A stretch of DNA of 64,000 bases from Polaromonas sp. GTDB taxonomy: Bacteria; Pseudomonadota; Gammaproteobacteria; Burkholderiales; Burkholderiaceae_C. Below the pieces are notes generated by a model. That model did not search any database. It worked only from the letters and a program-made list of their open reading frames with translations, and had not been told where the DNA came from. The stretch lies in NCBI RefSeq assembly GCF_012927455.1, contig NZ_JABBPE010000015.1:248001-312000 (forward strand). Direction: 5' to 3'. The position numbers and the translations under genes are program-made. Below, in pieces: positions 28,059 through 37,199 of the stretch (positions within the stretch are counted from its first letter, which is position 1; each line of letters opens with the position of its first letter).

Positions 28059-28580
28059 ATGGAACCAATCGAGCATTCCGGCGACGGGCAACGCACGGGC
28101 GTCGCCACCAATGTCATCGAGGCCATAGTTGCCTTTCTCATCCTGGTCTTGGGGGCTGTGGTCATTCAGGGCAGCTGGGCGCTTGGCTCGGGCTGGACCA
28201 GCGACGGCCCGGGCTCCGGCTATTTCCCGTTCTATATCGGGGTGCTGCTGTGCATTTCCGGCGCGGGCACCATGTTTCAAGCCTTGCTCGGCAAGAATAA
28301 AAACACCGAGATATTTGTCGACAGCGAGCAGCTCAGGCGCGTTTTGTCGGTGCTGCTACCGGCGCTGGTCTATGTGCTGGCAGTCCAGTTTCTGGGGTTG
28401 TACGTGGCCTCGGCCCTGTACATCGCCCTGTTCATGATCATCCTGGGCAAGTACTCCAGGATCAAGAGCGTCATCACCGCGCTGGCCGTAAACGTGCTGT
28501 TTTTCTTGATGTTCGAGGTCTGGTTCAAGGTGCCTCTGTTCAAGGGAAAACTCGACCTTTTGAGTTTTCTAGGCTACTGA
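28059..28580 (+). CDS. Tripartite tricarboxylate transporter small membrane subunit (TctB family)
   Basis: A 173-aa protein with four predicted helices (about 18-40, 55-75, 95-125, 130-160) and the TctB pattern GPGSGYFPFYIGVLLCISGAGTM. It is the small membrane component that works with TctA. AGCAGGAG lies 8 nt before the ATG. It sits between the binding-protein and TctA genes, 118 bp and 50 bp from them. Confidence 0.9.
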   Translation: MEPIEHSGDGQRTGVATNVIEAIVAFLILVLGAVVIQGSWALGSGWTSDGPGSGYFPFYIGVLLCISGAGTMFQALLGKNKNTEIFVDSEQLRRVLSVLLPALVYVLAVQFLGLYVASALYIALFMIILGKYSRIKSVITALAVNVLFFLMFEVWFKVPLFKGKLDLLSFLGY

Positions 28581-28630
28581 GCCCGCCGATCTGCCTCTGG
28601 CCCACTGAAACTTTACCGACCGGACACTAC

Positions 28631-30160
28631 ATGGACGAATTAAACTCGCTTTTTCACGGATTCAGCGTCATCCTGACGCCGATGAACATCGTCTTGATGT
28701 TCGTGGGAATCATCCTGGGCGTGCTGATCGGGGTACTGCCCGGACTGGGTGGCGCCAATGGCGTGGCCATCTTGCTGCCGCTGACCTTCACCATGTCGCC
28801 GACCTCGGCCATCATCATGCTGTCGTGCATCTACTGGGGTGCTCTTTTCGGCGGCGCAATCACCTCAGTCCTCTTCAACATTCCGGGTGAACCCTGGTCG
28901 GTGGCCACCACCTTTGACGGTTACCCCATGGCCCAGCAAGGGCAGGCCGGCGCGGCACTGACAGCGGCGTTCACCTCGTCTTTCATTGGCGCTTTTGTCG
29001 CCGTGGTGATGATCACCTTCATGGCGCCCCTGGTCGCCAAGTTCGCGCTCAAGTTCGGTCCGCCAGAATTCTTTGCCGTCTACTTGCTGACTTTCTGCAG
29101 TTTCGTGGGCATGGGCAAGGGCTCGCCATTCAAGATACTGGCCTCCATGGCGATCGGCTTCGCCTTGGCCTCTGTGGGCATGGACACGGTCACCGGCCAG
29201 CTGCGCCTGACCTTCGGCATTCCCGACCTGATGCGAGGGTTTGACTTCTTGATCGGCGTGATCGGCCTGTTCGGCATAGGCGAGATTCTGCTGTCGATGG
29301 AGGAGGGTCTGGCCTTTTCCGGTAAAAGCGCCAAGATCAATGCCAAGGTCGTGTTTGAAACCTGGAAAAAGCTGCCACAGTACTGGATGACTTCCATCAG
29401 GAGCGCGCTGGTCGGCATCTGGATGGGCATCACCCCTGGGGGCGCTACCCCGGCGTCGTTCATGAGCTACGGCCTGGCCAAGAAAATGTCCAAAAATGGC
29501 GCCAAGTTTGGCACCGGCCAGATTGAGGGCGTGATCGCTCCTGAAACGGCGGCCCACGCCGCCGGCACCAGCGCCTTGCTGCCCATGCTCGCCCTGGGTA
29601 TTCCGGGCTCGCCGACGGCTGCCGTGTTGCTCGGTGGCCTGCTGATCTGGGGCCTGCAGCCCGGGCCACTGCTGTTCGTCGAGCAAAAGGACTTTGTCTG
29701 GGGCCTGATTGCCAGCATGTACCTGGGCAACCTCGTCGGCCTCATCGTGGTGCTGACTACGGTGCCGCTGTTTGCGTCCATCCTGCGCATCCCCTTTTCC
29801 ATCATCGCCCCGGTGATCGTGGTGATCTGCGCCATCGGCGCTTACACCGTCCACAATGCCATGCTGGACATCTGGTTCATGATGCTGTTTGGCGTGGTCG
29901 GCTACCTCTTCAAGAAGCTGGATTACCCGCTGGCGCCGCTGGTCCTGGCCCTGGTTTTGGGTGACAAGGCCGAAGACTCGTTCCGCCAGGCGATGCTGGT
30001 TTCGCAGGGCGAAGTCTCCATCATGTGGTCAAACCCGCTGGTCGGCAGCATCACCACGCTGGCCCTTATCCTGCTGTTGTGGCCACTCTTGGCGCGCGTG
30101 CTGGCCAAAATCCGTCCGCCCAAGCCCAAGGATTTTGCCGTTGAGCAGCCCGTAGATTAA
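28631..30160 (+). CDS. Tripartite tricarboxylate transporter large membrane subunit (TctA family)
   Basis: A 509-aa permease with about 11-12 helices. TctA hallmarks are GVLIGVLPGLGGANGVAILLPLTF, YWGALFGGAITSVLFNIPGEPWSVATTFDGYPMA, IGLFGIGEILLSMEE and PGGATPASFMSYGLAKKMSK. Together with TctB and the periplasmic TctC it would import a carboxylate using an ion gradient. The end is 15 bp before the next gene, a kinase-like/BON protein, so they are probably co-transcribed. Confidence 0.94.
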   Translation: MDELNSLFHGFSVILTPMNIVLMFVGIILGVLIGVLPGLGGANGVAILLPLTFTMSPTSAIIMLSCIYWGALFGGAITSVLFNIPGEPWSVATTFDGYPMAQQGQAGAALTAAFTSSFIGAFVAVVMITFMAPLVAKFALKFGPPEFFAVYLLTFCSFVGMGKGSPFKILASMAIGFALASVGMDTVTGQLRLTFGIPDLMRGFDFLIGVIGLFGIGEILLSMEEGLAFSGKSAKINAKVVFETWKKLPQYWMTSIRSALVGIWMGITPGGATPASFMSYGLAKKMSKNGAKFGTGQIEGVIAPETAAHAAGTSALLPMLALGIPGSPTAAVLLGGLLIWGLQPGPLLFVEQKDFVWGLIASMYLGNLVGLIVVLTTVPLFASILRIPFSIIAPVIVVICAIGAYTVHNAMLDIWFMMLFGVVGYLFKKLDYPLAPLVLALVLGDKAEDSFRQAMLVSQGEVSIMWSNPLVGSITTLALILLLWPLLARVLAKIRPPKPKDFAVEQPVD

Positions 30161-30175
30161 TCGAGGACAAACACG

Positions 30176-31012
30176 ATGCCAGTAGTCGCCATCACCCATG
30201 AAATGGGTTCCCTCGCCAAGGATGTTGCCCTGCAGCTTGCCCAGTCGTCCAGTCTTGCCGTGATGCGCCATGAGGTGCTGGAGCACGTCGCCGGAAAGAT
30301 GCATGTGCCCAGCAGCCTGATCAGTCGGCTGCGTGAGGGCAAGGCCGGCCTGGTGGAGCGCTTCACCACCGACCATGAACGCGTGGCGGTGTACACCGCC
30401 CAAGAGCTTTTCACGCTGGCCGAAAAGGGCAATGTCGTGTTGCGCGGCTGGGGCGCGACCTGTCTGCTGCGCCCCGTTCAGCATGTGGTGACGGTGCGGG
30501 TGACCGGCCCGTTCAAAAAGCGGGTTGAATGGCTGATGGGCAACCTGGAAACCGACGATGTGGCGTTTGCCGAAGCCGAGGTGCGCCGCAGCGACGACGC
30601 GCACGCAACCAAGATGCATGACCAGTTCGGCGTGACCTGGGGCGATCCGCTGCTTTATGACCTGGTATTGAACACCGATAGGATCTCGGTGGAAAGCTGC
30701 GTGGCGCAAATCCAGCAGCTGGCGGGCCGCCCGGAATTTCAGGAAACCGCCGAGTCGCGCGCCATGCTGGCCGATTTGGCGCTGAATGCGCGCATCCGCG
30801 CAGCGCTGAAGGACCACGACGCAACGCGCAACATCAAGATCCATATCGAATCACGTAGCGGCAGGGTGATGCTTCGCGGGATTGTGCTCAATGTGCAGGA
30901 AAGCGCGGAAGTCGCCGGGATTGTCAGCACGGTGGCCGGCGTCAGCAGCGTCGACAACCAGTTAGGCTTGATGGCCAGGTCACGGCTGTACGCCTCGACC
31001 ACCGGAATTTAG
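30176..31012 (+). CDS. Cytidylate-kinase-like protein fused to a BON domain
   Basis: A 278-aa soluble protein. The N-terminal about 190 residues resemble the cytidylate-kinase-like family (VVAITHEMGSLAKDVALQLAQ in place of a regular P-loop, VLRGWGATCLL, VTGPFKKRVEWLM). The C-terminal part (about 208-270; IHIESRSGRVMLRGIVLNVQESAEVAGIVSTVAGVSSVDNQL) is a BON domain, usually a ligand- or membrane-binding module. The nucleotide loop lacks the Lys of GxxxxGK, so kinase activity is doubtful. It follows tctA by 15 bp and ends tail to tail with the Crp/Fnr gene (4-bp overlap). A sensory or regulatory role for the transporter is possible but unproven. Confidence 0.72.
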   Translation: MPVVAITHEMGSLAKDVALQLAQSSSLAVMRHEVLEHVAGKMHVPSSLISRLREGKAGLVERFTTDHERVAVYTAQELFTLAEKGNVVLRGWGATCLLRPVQHVVTVRVTGPFKKRVEWLMGNLETDDVAFAEAEVRRSDDAHATKMHDQFGVTWGDPLLYDLVLNTDRISVESCVAQIQQLAGRPEFQETAESRAMLADLALNARIRAALKDHDATRNIKIHIESRSGRVMLRGIVLNVQESAEVAGIVSTVAGVSSVDNQLGLMARSRLYASTTGI

Positions 31013-31617
31013 ATTTTGCCGCGCTGCTTCAGCCGGCTCAGCGTTTCTGCCGACAGGTTCAGATAGGACGCCAGTTCTTTCTTGGGGACGCGATCAAACA
31101 GGTCAGGATGTTTGCGCAACAGGCGATGAACTCGTCCTGGTGCATCGAGCAGGTGCAGCGTAATGGTATGCGCCATGATTTCGCTCATCAGGCTCATGAC
31201 GCAGAATTCAAACGTTTTTTTGATCTCCGGATGCCGATCGAGGAAGGCCACCCACTGCTGCAGAGGTAGCTTTGCAACCTGCGCTTTGGTGACGCAAACA
31301 ATGCTGTAGGGCGTTGGCGTCTTTAGGCACCACGCGGCATAACTGGTTTCCATGTCGCCTTCGGCCGCGAAGCGCAGGATCATTTCCTTGGCTTGCTGAT
31401 TCGTGACCACCCGCTTCAAAATTCCCTCAAGAATGAAGTACTGCTCCATCTCATGCACGCCCTGGTGCAGCAAGACATCACCTTTATGGCAATCCACCAC
31501 GATCAAATGCGGTTCGAGTTCAGCGCACTGGCTCTCACTCATATCCTTCAGTAAAAAATTTTGTCTGAGCTGGACGCGAATGATGTTTTTCCCAGGATGA
31601 TTTTCAACTGAAGACAT
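31009..31617 (-). CDS. Crp/Fnr-family transcriptional regulator
   Basis: A 202-aa regulator with a cyclic-nucleotide-binding-like beta roll (about 25-115; HKGDVLLHQGVHEMEQYFILEGILKRV), a dimerisation helix and a short C-terminal helix-turn-helix (VPKKELASYLNLSAETLSRLKQ). The recognition helix has the ExxSR pattern of FNR, which reads TTGA half-sites. The N-terminal cysteine arrangement of oxygen-sensing FNR is absent, so the signal differs. It is divergent from oxc, and a perfect TTGAC-N4-GTCAA site lies in the gap. Confidence 0.88.
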   Translation of the reverse strand: MSSVENHPGKNIIRVQLRQNFLLKDMSESQCAELEPHLIVVDCHKGDVLLHQGVHEMEQYFILEGILKRVVTNQQAKEMILRFAAEGDMETSYAAWCLKTPTPYSIVCVTKAQVAKLPLQQWVAFLDRHPEIKKTFEFCVMSLMSEIMAHTITLHLLDAPGRVHRLLRKHPDLFDRVPKKELASYLNLSAETLSRLKQRGKI

Positions 31618-31670
31618 AAGTAAAAAAGAGTGGGGAAATGATCATGCAGCGACAGCTGATATCTCGAAAA

Positions 31671-31719
31671 TTGACCGTGGTCAATGGCGGAATCTGAATC
31701 GTTTCCTATGATACCCCCG
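31671..31719 (+). promoter_or_regulatory. Crp/Fnr operator and class II promoter of oxc
   Basis: TTGAC-CGTG-GTCAA (31671-31684) is a perfect inverted repeat. On the plus strand a -10 hexamer TATGAT lies at 31707-31712, giving a start near 31719. The operator centre (31677.5) is then 41.5 bp upstream, the geometry of Crp/Fnr class II activation. The same site may also act on the divergent regulator gene. Confidence 0.72.
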
Positions 31720-31881
31720 ACGGTGTAAGTGACCCGTTTGGGAATACCAGCGAGGCGGAGAAATCCACCGTTGCTGTCCTTCACGGCGTACGCCCTGGAT
31801 TAGCGTTTTCCCCAGGGTTATCAGTTACTGCCAGCCGCATTGATCGATCTTTTTTGAAGTCAAACGAAGAGACATTTCATC

Positions 31882-33600
31882 ATGACAAACGACACGCAAT
31901 CAAAAGAGCTGACCGACGGGTTTCATCTTGTAATCGACGCGCTGAAACTCAACGAAATCGACACGATCTTCTGTGTGCCGGGTATTCCCATCACAGATCT
32001 CACGCGCATGGCACAAGCCGAAGGCATGCGTGTCATTTCGTTCCGTCATGAGCAGCACGCCGGTAACGCCGCCGCCGCCGCAGGTTTCCTGACAAAGAAG
32101 CCCGGTATCTGCCTGACGGTATCAGCGCCGGGCTTCCTCAACGGTCTGACCGCGCTGACCAATGCGACAACGAATTGTTTCCCGATGATCCTGATCAGCG
32201 GCTCGAGCGAACGCGAGATTGTCGATCTGCAACAGGGCGATTACGAAGAAATGGACCAGCTCGCCATCGCCAAGCCCTTGTGCAAGGCGGCCTTTCGTGT
32301 CCTCCACGCTGAAGATATCGGCGTGGGCATCGCCCGTGCCATCCGGTCTGCCGTATCAGGTCGTCCCGGCGGTGTCTATCTTGACTTGCCCGCCAAATTG
32401 TTCGCGCAGACCATGGATGCCATTTCAGGCAAGAAGTCGCTGATCAAGGTCGTCGATGCGGCTCCGCGGCAGATCCCGGCACCGGACTCGGTCCGGCGTG
32501 CGCTCGACCTGCTCAAAGGTGCGAAGCGTCCGCTGATCTTGCTCGGCAAAGGGGCGGCTTACGCTCAGGCCGATGCCGACATCCGCGCGCTGGTTGAGAA
32601 ATCCGGCATTCCTTACCTGCCCATGTCCATGGCCAAGGGCCTGCTACCCGACAACCACGGGCAGTGTGCATCTGCCGCACGCTCTTATGTGCTGGCCGAG
32701 GCCGACGTCGTCATGCTGGTCGGCGCCCGCCTGAACTGGCTGCTGTCACACGGCAAGGGAAAAACCTGGGCGCAGGACAAGGGTGCAAAGCAATTTATCC
32801 AGATCGACATTGCGCCAACTGAAATCGATAGCAACGTGGCCATTGAGGCGCCGCTGATAGGTGACATCGGCTCTTGCGTGTCAGCGCTCCTCGCTGGCAT
32901 GGGTTCGAACTGGACCCAACCACCGGTCGAATGGACTGGCGCGATTTACGAGCGCAGAGACAAAAATGTGGCCAAGATGGCCGAGACGCTGGCTAAAAAT
33001 CCGCCAGTGATGAGCTTTCAAAGCGCGCTGAATGTGATCCGCAATGTAGTCAAGGCCAACCCGGAAGCCATCGTGGTCAACGAAGGCGCCAACACGCTGG
33101 ATTTCGCCCGAAGCATTGTGGACATGTACCTGCCGCGCAAGCGTCTGGACGTCGGCACCTGGGGCATCATGGGCATTGGCATGGGGTTCTCCGTTGCTGC
33201 AGCCGTGGTGACGGGCAAGCCTGTCATTGCCATTGAGGGTGACAGCGCCTTCGGCTTCAGCGGCATGGAGGTCGAAACCATCTGCCGCTATAACCTGCCG
33301 GTCTGCGTGATCGTCTTCAATAACAACGGCATTTATCGCGGCATCGACGTGAATGCATCCGGCGGCGCCGACGTGGCACCCACCGTGTTCGTCAAGAACG
33401 CTCGGTATGACAAGATGATGGAGGCCTTCGGTGGTGTCGGCGTCCACGCCACCACCCCTGCGGAACTGGCAAAGGCCCTGGAAGAGGCGGTCGCGTCCGG
33501 CAAGCCGACTTTGATCAATGCCGTCATCGATGAAACCGCTGGCACTGAAAGCGGCCGCATCACCAGCCTGAACCCGCAAAGCGCGGCGAAAAATAAATAA
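31882..33600 (+). CDS. oxc: Oxalyl-CoA decarboxylase
   Basis: A 572-aa thiamine-diphosphate enzyme that turns oxalyl-CoA into formyl-CoA and CO2 in the cytoplasm. The TPP glutamate is Glu57 ([16 protein letters not shown]). The active-site region [10 protein letters not shown], the TPP/Mg motif [36 protein letters not shown] and the C-terminal GTESGRI match Oxalobacter Oxc. The length is normal for the family (about 570). Two formyl-CoA:oxalate CoA-transferase genes follow. Expression is probably driven by the Crp/Fnr-type promoter upstream. Confidence 0.96.
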   Translation: MTNDTQSKELTDGFHLVIDALKLNEIDTIFCVPGIPITDLTRMAQAEGMRVISFRHEQHAGNAAAAAGFLTKKPGICLTVSAPGFLNGLTALTNATTNCFPMILISGSSEREIVDLQQGDYEEMDQLAIAKPLCKAAFRVLHAEDIGVGIARAIRSAVSGRPGGVYLDLPAKLFAQTMDAISGKKSLIKVVDAAPRQIPAPDSVRRALDLLKGAKRPLILLGKGAAYAQADADIRALVEKSGIPYLPMSMAKGLLPDNHGQCASAARSYVLAEADVVMLVGARLNWLLSHGKGKTWAQDKGAKQFIQIDIAPTEIDSNVAIEAPLIGDIGSCVSALLAGMGSNWTQPPVEWTGAIYERRDKNVAKMAETLAKNPPVMSFQSALNVIRNVVKANPEAIVVNEGANTLDFARSIVDMYLPRKRLDVGTWGIMGIGMGFSVAAAVVTGKPVIAIEGDSAFGFSGMEVETICRYNLPVCVIVFNNNGIYRGIDVNASGGADVAPTVFVKNARYDKMMEAFGGVGVHATTPAELAKALEEAVASGKPTLINAVIDETAGTESGRITSLNPQSAAKNK

Positions 33601-33631
33601 GTTAACCAGCGACATTAAAGGAGATATATAA

Positions 33632-34894
33632 ATGTCAAACAAACCGCTAAACGGCATCAAGATCATCGACTTCACCCACGTTCAAGCCGGCCCTGCCTGT
33701 ACCCAGATGCTGGCCTGGTTTGGTGCCGACGTGATCAAGGTCGAGCGCCCTGGCGCCGGGGACGTCACCCGCACCCAGCTGCGCGACATTCCCAATGTCG
33801 ACGCGCTGTACTTCACCATGCTCAACAGCAACAAGCGTTCCCTGTCCCTGGACACGAAGAAGCCGGAGGGCAAGGCCATTCTGGAAAAGCTCATCAAAGA
33901 AAGCGATGTTTTGGTTGAGAACTTCGGACCGGGCGCGCTGGACCGGATGGGCTTTTCCTGGGAACGCATTCAGGAACTCAATCCCAAGCTGATCCTGGCC
34001 TCGGTCAAAGGCTTCAGCGACGGCCACCACTACGAAGACCTCAAGGTCTATGAGAACGTGGCTCAATGTGCTGGCGGTGCCGCCTCTACCACCGGCTGGT
34101 GGAAGGGCGAGCAAGCCGGCCCCATGATTTCTTCCGCCGCGCTGGGCGACAGCAACACCGGCATGCACCTGGCCATCGGCATCCTGACGGCCTACATCGG
34201 GCGCCTGCAGACCGGTAAGGGCCAGAAGGTGGCCGTGGCCATGCAAGATGCCGTGCTGAACCTGTGCCGCGTAAAAATGCGAGACCAGTTGCGTCTGGAA
34301 AAATTGGGTTATCTCGAAGAGTACCCGCAATACCCGCACGAGTCTTTCTCGGACGTTGTTCCGCGCGGTGGCAATGCCGGCGGCGGGGGGCAACCCGGCT
34401 GGATTTTGAAGTGCAAGGGCTGGGAAACCGACCCCAACGCTTACATCTATTTCACGGTTCAGGGCCATGCCTGGGAGCCGATCTGCGACGCGCTCGGCAA
34501 GCCCGAGTGGAAGACCGACCCGGCCTACACCACACCCAAGGCCCGCCAGCCGCACATCACCGACATCTTCGCCGCAATCGAAGACTGGCTCAAGGACAAG
34601 ACCAAGTTCGAGGCCGTGGACATCTTGCGCAAGTTCGACATCCCCTGCGCGCCGGTGTTGTCCATGAAAGAACTGCTGAACGACGAGTCCTTGCGCAAGA
34701 GCGGCTCTATTGTCGAAGTGCCCCACAAGGAGCGCGGCAGTTACTTCACGGTGGGTAGCCCGATCAAGTTTTCGGACCTCAAGCCTGAGATCACCGGCTC
34801 GCCGTTGTTGGGTGAGCACACCGACGAAGTCCTGGCAGATCTGGGCTACACGCCAGAGCAGATCAAAGCACTGCACGCGGCACAGGCCGTCTAA
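33632..34894 (+). CDS. frc: Formyl-CoA:oxalate CoA-transferase (first copy)
   Basis: A 420-aa class III CoA-transferase that moves CoA from formyl-CoA to oxalate, regenerating oxalyl-CoA for Oxc. Catalytic Asp173 lies in [11 protein letters not shown] (Asp169 in Oxalobacter Frc), and the glycine loop [12 protein letters not shown] is complete. AAAGGAGATATATAA precedes the ATG. The gene is 31 bp after oxc and is followed by a rho-independent terminator, so oxc-frc forms the core oxalate operon. Confidence 0.95.
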   Translation: MSNKPLNGIKIIDFTHVQAGPACTQMLAWFGADVIKVERPGAGDVTRTQLRDIPNVDALYFTMLNSNKRSLSLDTKKPEGKAILEKLIKESDVLVENFGPGALDRMGFSWERIQELNPKLILASVKGFSDGHHYEDLKVYENVAQCAGGAASTTGWWKGEQAGPMISSAALGDSNTGMHLAIGILTAYIGRLQTGKGQKVAVAMQDAVLNLCRVKMRDQLRLEKLGYLEEYPQYPHESFSDVVPRGGNAGGGGQPGWILKCKGWETDPNAYIYFTVQGHAWEPICDALGKPEWKTDPAYTTPKARQPHITDIFAAIEDWLKDKTKFEAVDILRKFDIPCAPVLSMKELLNDESLRKSGSIVEVPHKERGSYFTVGSPIKFSDLKPEITGSPLLGEHTDEVLADLGYTPEQIKALHAAQAV

Positions 34895-34916
34895 AAAAGT
34901 CCCGACTGCCAGAGAA

Positions 34917-34944
34917 ACGGCGCCCGACGGGTGCCGTTTTTTTT
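34917..34944 (+). terminator. Rho-independent terminator after frc
   Basis: The stem ACGGCGCCC / GGGTGCCGT with a GAC loop is followed by eight T residues. It ends the oxc-frc transcript and separates it from the PAS gene. Confidence 0.88.
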
Positions 34945-34993
34945 GTTTGTGATTTATGCTAGAGTCAGCCGATTTTTCGTAGAGGAGCGCATC

Positions 34994-35431
34994 GTGAACA
35001 CTTCCATTGATTGCCGCCAGCTTGTCGCCTCCGTCGGTGACGCCATCATTGCGTCCGACGCCAGCGGCGCCATCACGCTGTGGAACCCGGGCGCCGAGCG
35101 CATGTTCGGTTATACCGAAGCCGAGGCGCTGGGCAATTCGCTGAACCTGATCACGCCCGAGCGTTTGCGCCAACGTCATTGGGACGGCTATCACAAGTCG
35201 ATGGAAACCGGCACCACCAAGTACGGCAGCGACCTGCTGCGCGTTCCGGCCGTGCACAAGGACGGTCGCGCCATGTCGATCGCCTTTACCGTGGCCATGC
35301 TGTTCGATGCCGAGCACAAGGTCAGTGCCGTCGTCGCCGTCATTCGCGACGAGACTACCCGTTTCAACGACGATCGCGCGCTGCGCAAGCGGCTGACCGA
35401 ATTGGAAGCCCAATTAGGCGCGGCGAAGTGA
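34994..35431 (+). CDS. Stand-alone PAS-domain protein
   Basis: A 145-aa soluble protein that is almost entirely one PAS domain ([38 protein letters not shown], then [36 protein letters not shown]) plus a short C-terminal coiled coil. No kinase, cyclase or DNA-binding part is attached. The start is GTG at 34994 with GAGGAG 7 nt upstream; the frame extends further left but only through the terminator region. It lies between the two frc genes and 28 bp before the second, so it probably senses a signal for, or binds a ligand of, the oxalate pathway. Function is not established. Confidence 0.8.
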   Translation: MNTSIDCRQLVASVGDAIIASDASGAITLWNPGAERMFGYTEAEALGNSLNLITPERLRQRHWDGYHKSMETGTTKYGSDLLRVPAVHKDGRAMSIAFTVAMLFDAEHKVSAVVAVIRDETTRFNDDRALRKRLTELEAQLGAAK

Positions 35432-35459
35432 CGGGTCTTATGAATATCAGGAGATTGAC

Positions 35460-36707
35460 TTGAGCAAGGCACTTGAAGGCTACCGGATTCTCGACTTCAC
35501 GCATGTGCAATCGGGCCCCACCTGCACGCAGTTGCTGGCTTGGTTCGGCGCGGATGTGATCAAGGTCGAGCGCGCTGGCGAGGGGGACGCCACGCGGGGG
35601 CAGTTGCGCGACATCCCGGATGCCGACAGCCTGTATTTCACGATGCTCAACCACAACAAGCGCTCGGTCACCGTTGATGCAAAAAAGTCCGCCGGCAAGG
35701 AAGTGCTGGAGCGGATGATCAAACAATGCGACGTGCTGGTCGAGAATTTTGCGCCCGGCGCACTCGACCGCATGGGTTTCAGTTGGGAGCGCATTCACGA
35801 ACTCAACCCGCGTATGGTGGTGGCTTCAATCAAAGGTTTTGGCCCCGGTCAGTATGAGGATTGCAAGGTTTACGAGAACGTCGCGCAGTGCGCCGGCGGC
35901 TCGGCCTCGACGACCGGTTTCGACGACGGCCCGCCTATGGTCACTGGCGCGCAGATCGGCGACAGTGGGACTGGCCTGCATCTGGCGCTGGGCATTCTTG
36001 CTGCGCTGCTGCAGCGTCACAGCACCGGCCGCGGCCAGAAGGTACTGGCGCCTATGCAGGACGCGGTGCTTAACCTGTGCCGCGTCAAGCTGCGCGATCA
36101 GCAGCGCCTGGAGCGTACCGGCACGATGCACGAGTACCCGCAATACCCCGACGGCAAGTTCGGCGACGCCGTGCCGCGCGCCGGCAATGCCTCGGGCGGC
36201 GGCCAGCCGGGTTCCATCCTGAAATGCAAGGGTTGGGAAACCGATCCCAATGCCTACATCTACTTCATTACCCAGGCGGCCGCCTGGCCGGCAGTGTGCC
36301 GCGTGATTGGCGAGGAAGGCTGGATCACTGACGAAGCCTTCGCTACCCCGGCAGTGCGGCTGTTGCACCTCAAACCCATCTTCGCGCGCATCGAGCGGTG
36401 GACGATGACCAAGGACAAGATCGAGGCGATGGAGATACTGAACCAGTACGACATCCCCTGCGGCCCGATCCTGTCAATGAAAGAGATCGCTGAGGACGCT
36501 TCGCTGCGCGCCAGCGGCACCATTGTCGAGGTCGACCACCCGGTGCGTGGCAAGTATCTGACAGTGGGCAACCCCATCAAGATGTCAGACAGCACGACGG
36601 AAGTGACGCGCTCGCCGCTGTTGGGAGAGCACACCGTCGAGGTGCTGGAACAACTTGGCTACACACCGGCGCAGATCGACGCGCTGCGTGAACAGCGCGT
36701 GATTTGA
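35460..36707 (+). CDS. Formyl-CoA:oxalate CoA-transferase paralogue (second copy)
   Basis: A 415-aa class III CoA-transferase visibly close to the first Frc over its whole length. Catalytic Asp168 ([11 protein letters not shown]) is kept. The glycine loop reads [11 protein letters not shown], so one glycine and the tryptophan of the first copy are replaced, which may change substrate choice or product protection. It starts at TTG with CAGGAG upstream; no in-frame ATG is near. It could use formyl-CoA with oxalate or another acceptor such as succinate. Confidence 0.88.
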   Translation: MSKALEGYRILDFTHVQSGPTCTQLLAWFGADVIKVERAGEGDATRGQLRDIPDADSLYFTMLNHNKRSVTVDAKKSAGKEVLERMIKQCDVLVENFAPGALDRMGFSWERIHELNPRMVVASIKGFGPGQYEDCKVYENVAQCAGGSASTTGFDDGPPMVTGAQIGDSGTGLHLALGILAALLQRHSTGRGQKVLAPMQDAVLNLCRVKLRDQQRLERTGTMHEYPQYPDGKFGDAVPRAGNASGGGQPGSILKCKGWETDPNAYIYFITQAAAWPAVCRVIGEEGWITDEAFATPAVRLLHLKPIFARIERWTMTKDKIEAMEILNQYDIPCGPILSMKEIAEDASLRASGTIVEVDHPVRGKYLTVGNPIKMSDSTTEVTRSPLLGEHTVEVLEQLGYTPAQIDALREQRVI

Positions 36708-36734
36708 GTATTCACCAGTATTTTCAAACTGCTT

Positions 36735-37010
36735 TCTGCCCGGCCCTAAGCAACAGACCGCATCGCCGCCTAATTCGCTGACCCAGACCTGGTCGCGTTC
36801 GTCCACTCATACCGCATAGGGGCGCGGTGTGCTTCCCGGCGCTTTCGAGCTGCGCCAGCGCTTGCCAAGCGGGTTATGCATTGAGAGATTGCCACTTAGC
36901 CATTCAGCGACCCGGATGCGGCCCTGGCTGTCACTCCAGACGCGGCGCGCGCCTTGGTATTTGATGCCGTAAGGCCCGCGTCCACGCGGCGAGTCCTTGA
37001 GTGGGGCAAT
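36735..37010 (-). pseudogene. Remnant of a virginiamycin-B-lyase-like (Vgb) beta-propeller gene
   Basis: Minus-strand translation gives LKDSPRGRGPYGIKY, VWSDSQGRIRVAEWLSGNLS, RWRSSKAPGSTPRPYAV, then a stop (TGA at 36809-36807) in place of a usual aromatic codon, then VDERDQVWVSELGGDAV. This matches the repeat pattern of Vgb/streptogramin-lyase-like propellers. Only about 90 codons remain, there is no start, and the right end stops at a TGA. It explains most of the otherwise empty stretch 36708-37052. Confidence 0.62.
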
Positions 37011-37052
37011 CGTCCGTCATCCGCCTTGCATCCGATTCGTAGATAAAATAAT

Positions 37053-37101
37053 GCCTATAGACCAATAGGGATGGGCGCTAGCAGCTATTAAAAATATAGC
37101 A
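37053..37101 (+). repeat. Two-hairpin dispersed repeat, copy 8
   Basis: A near-consensus copy: GCCTATAGACCAATAGGGA, GGGCGCTAGCAGCTATT and ATATAGCA. It lies between the decayed Vgb-like gene and the 3' end of the nitrate transporter gene. Confidence 0.86.
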
Positions 37102-37199
37102 GATCCTTGCTCCGTTTTGGTTTAGATCAAAGTTAGCCTGCACTGAAAAGGGCGGTGACGCGCGGGTCGCGCCCGCCACTTTTAGCTGCGCAAAAAATC

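Noticed and set aside
31009..31617. Oxygen-sensing FNR identity for the Crp/Fnr regulator
   Set aside because: The N-terminal cysteine cluster required for the 4Fe-4S sensor is absent; only the DNA-reading helix resembles FNR.
33647..35413. Long minus-strand open frame opposite frc and the PAS gene
   Set aside because: Frc motifs, the terminator and ribosome sites are all on the plus strand; the antisense translation has no recognisable domain.
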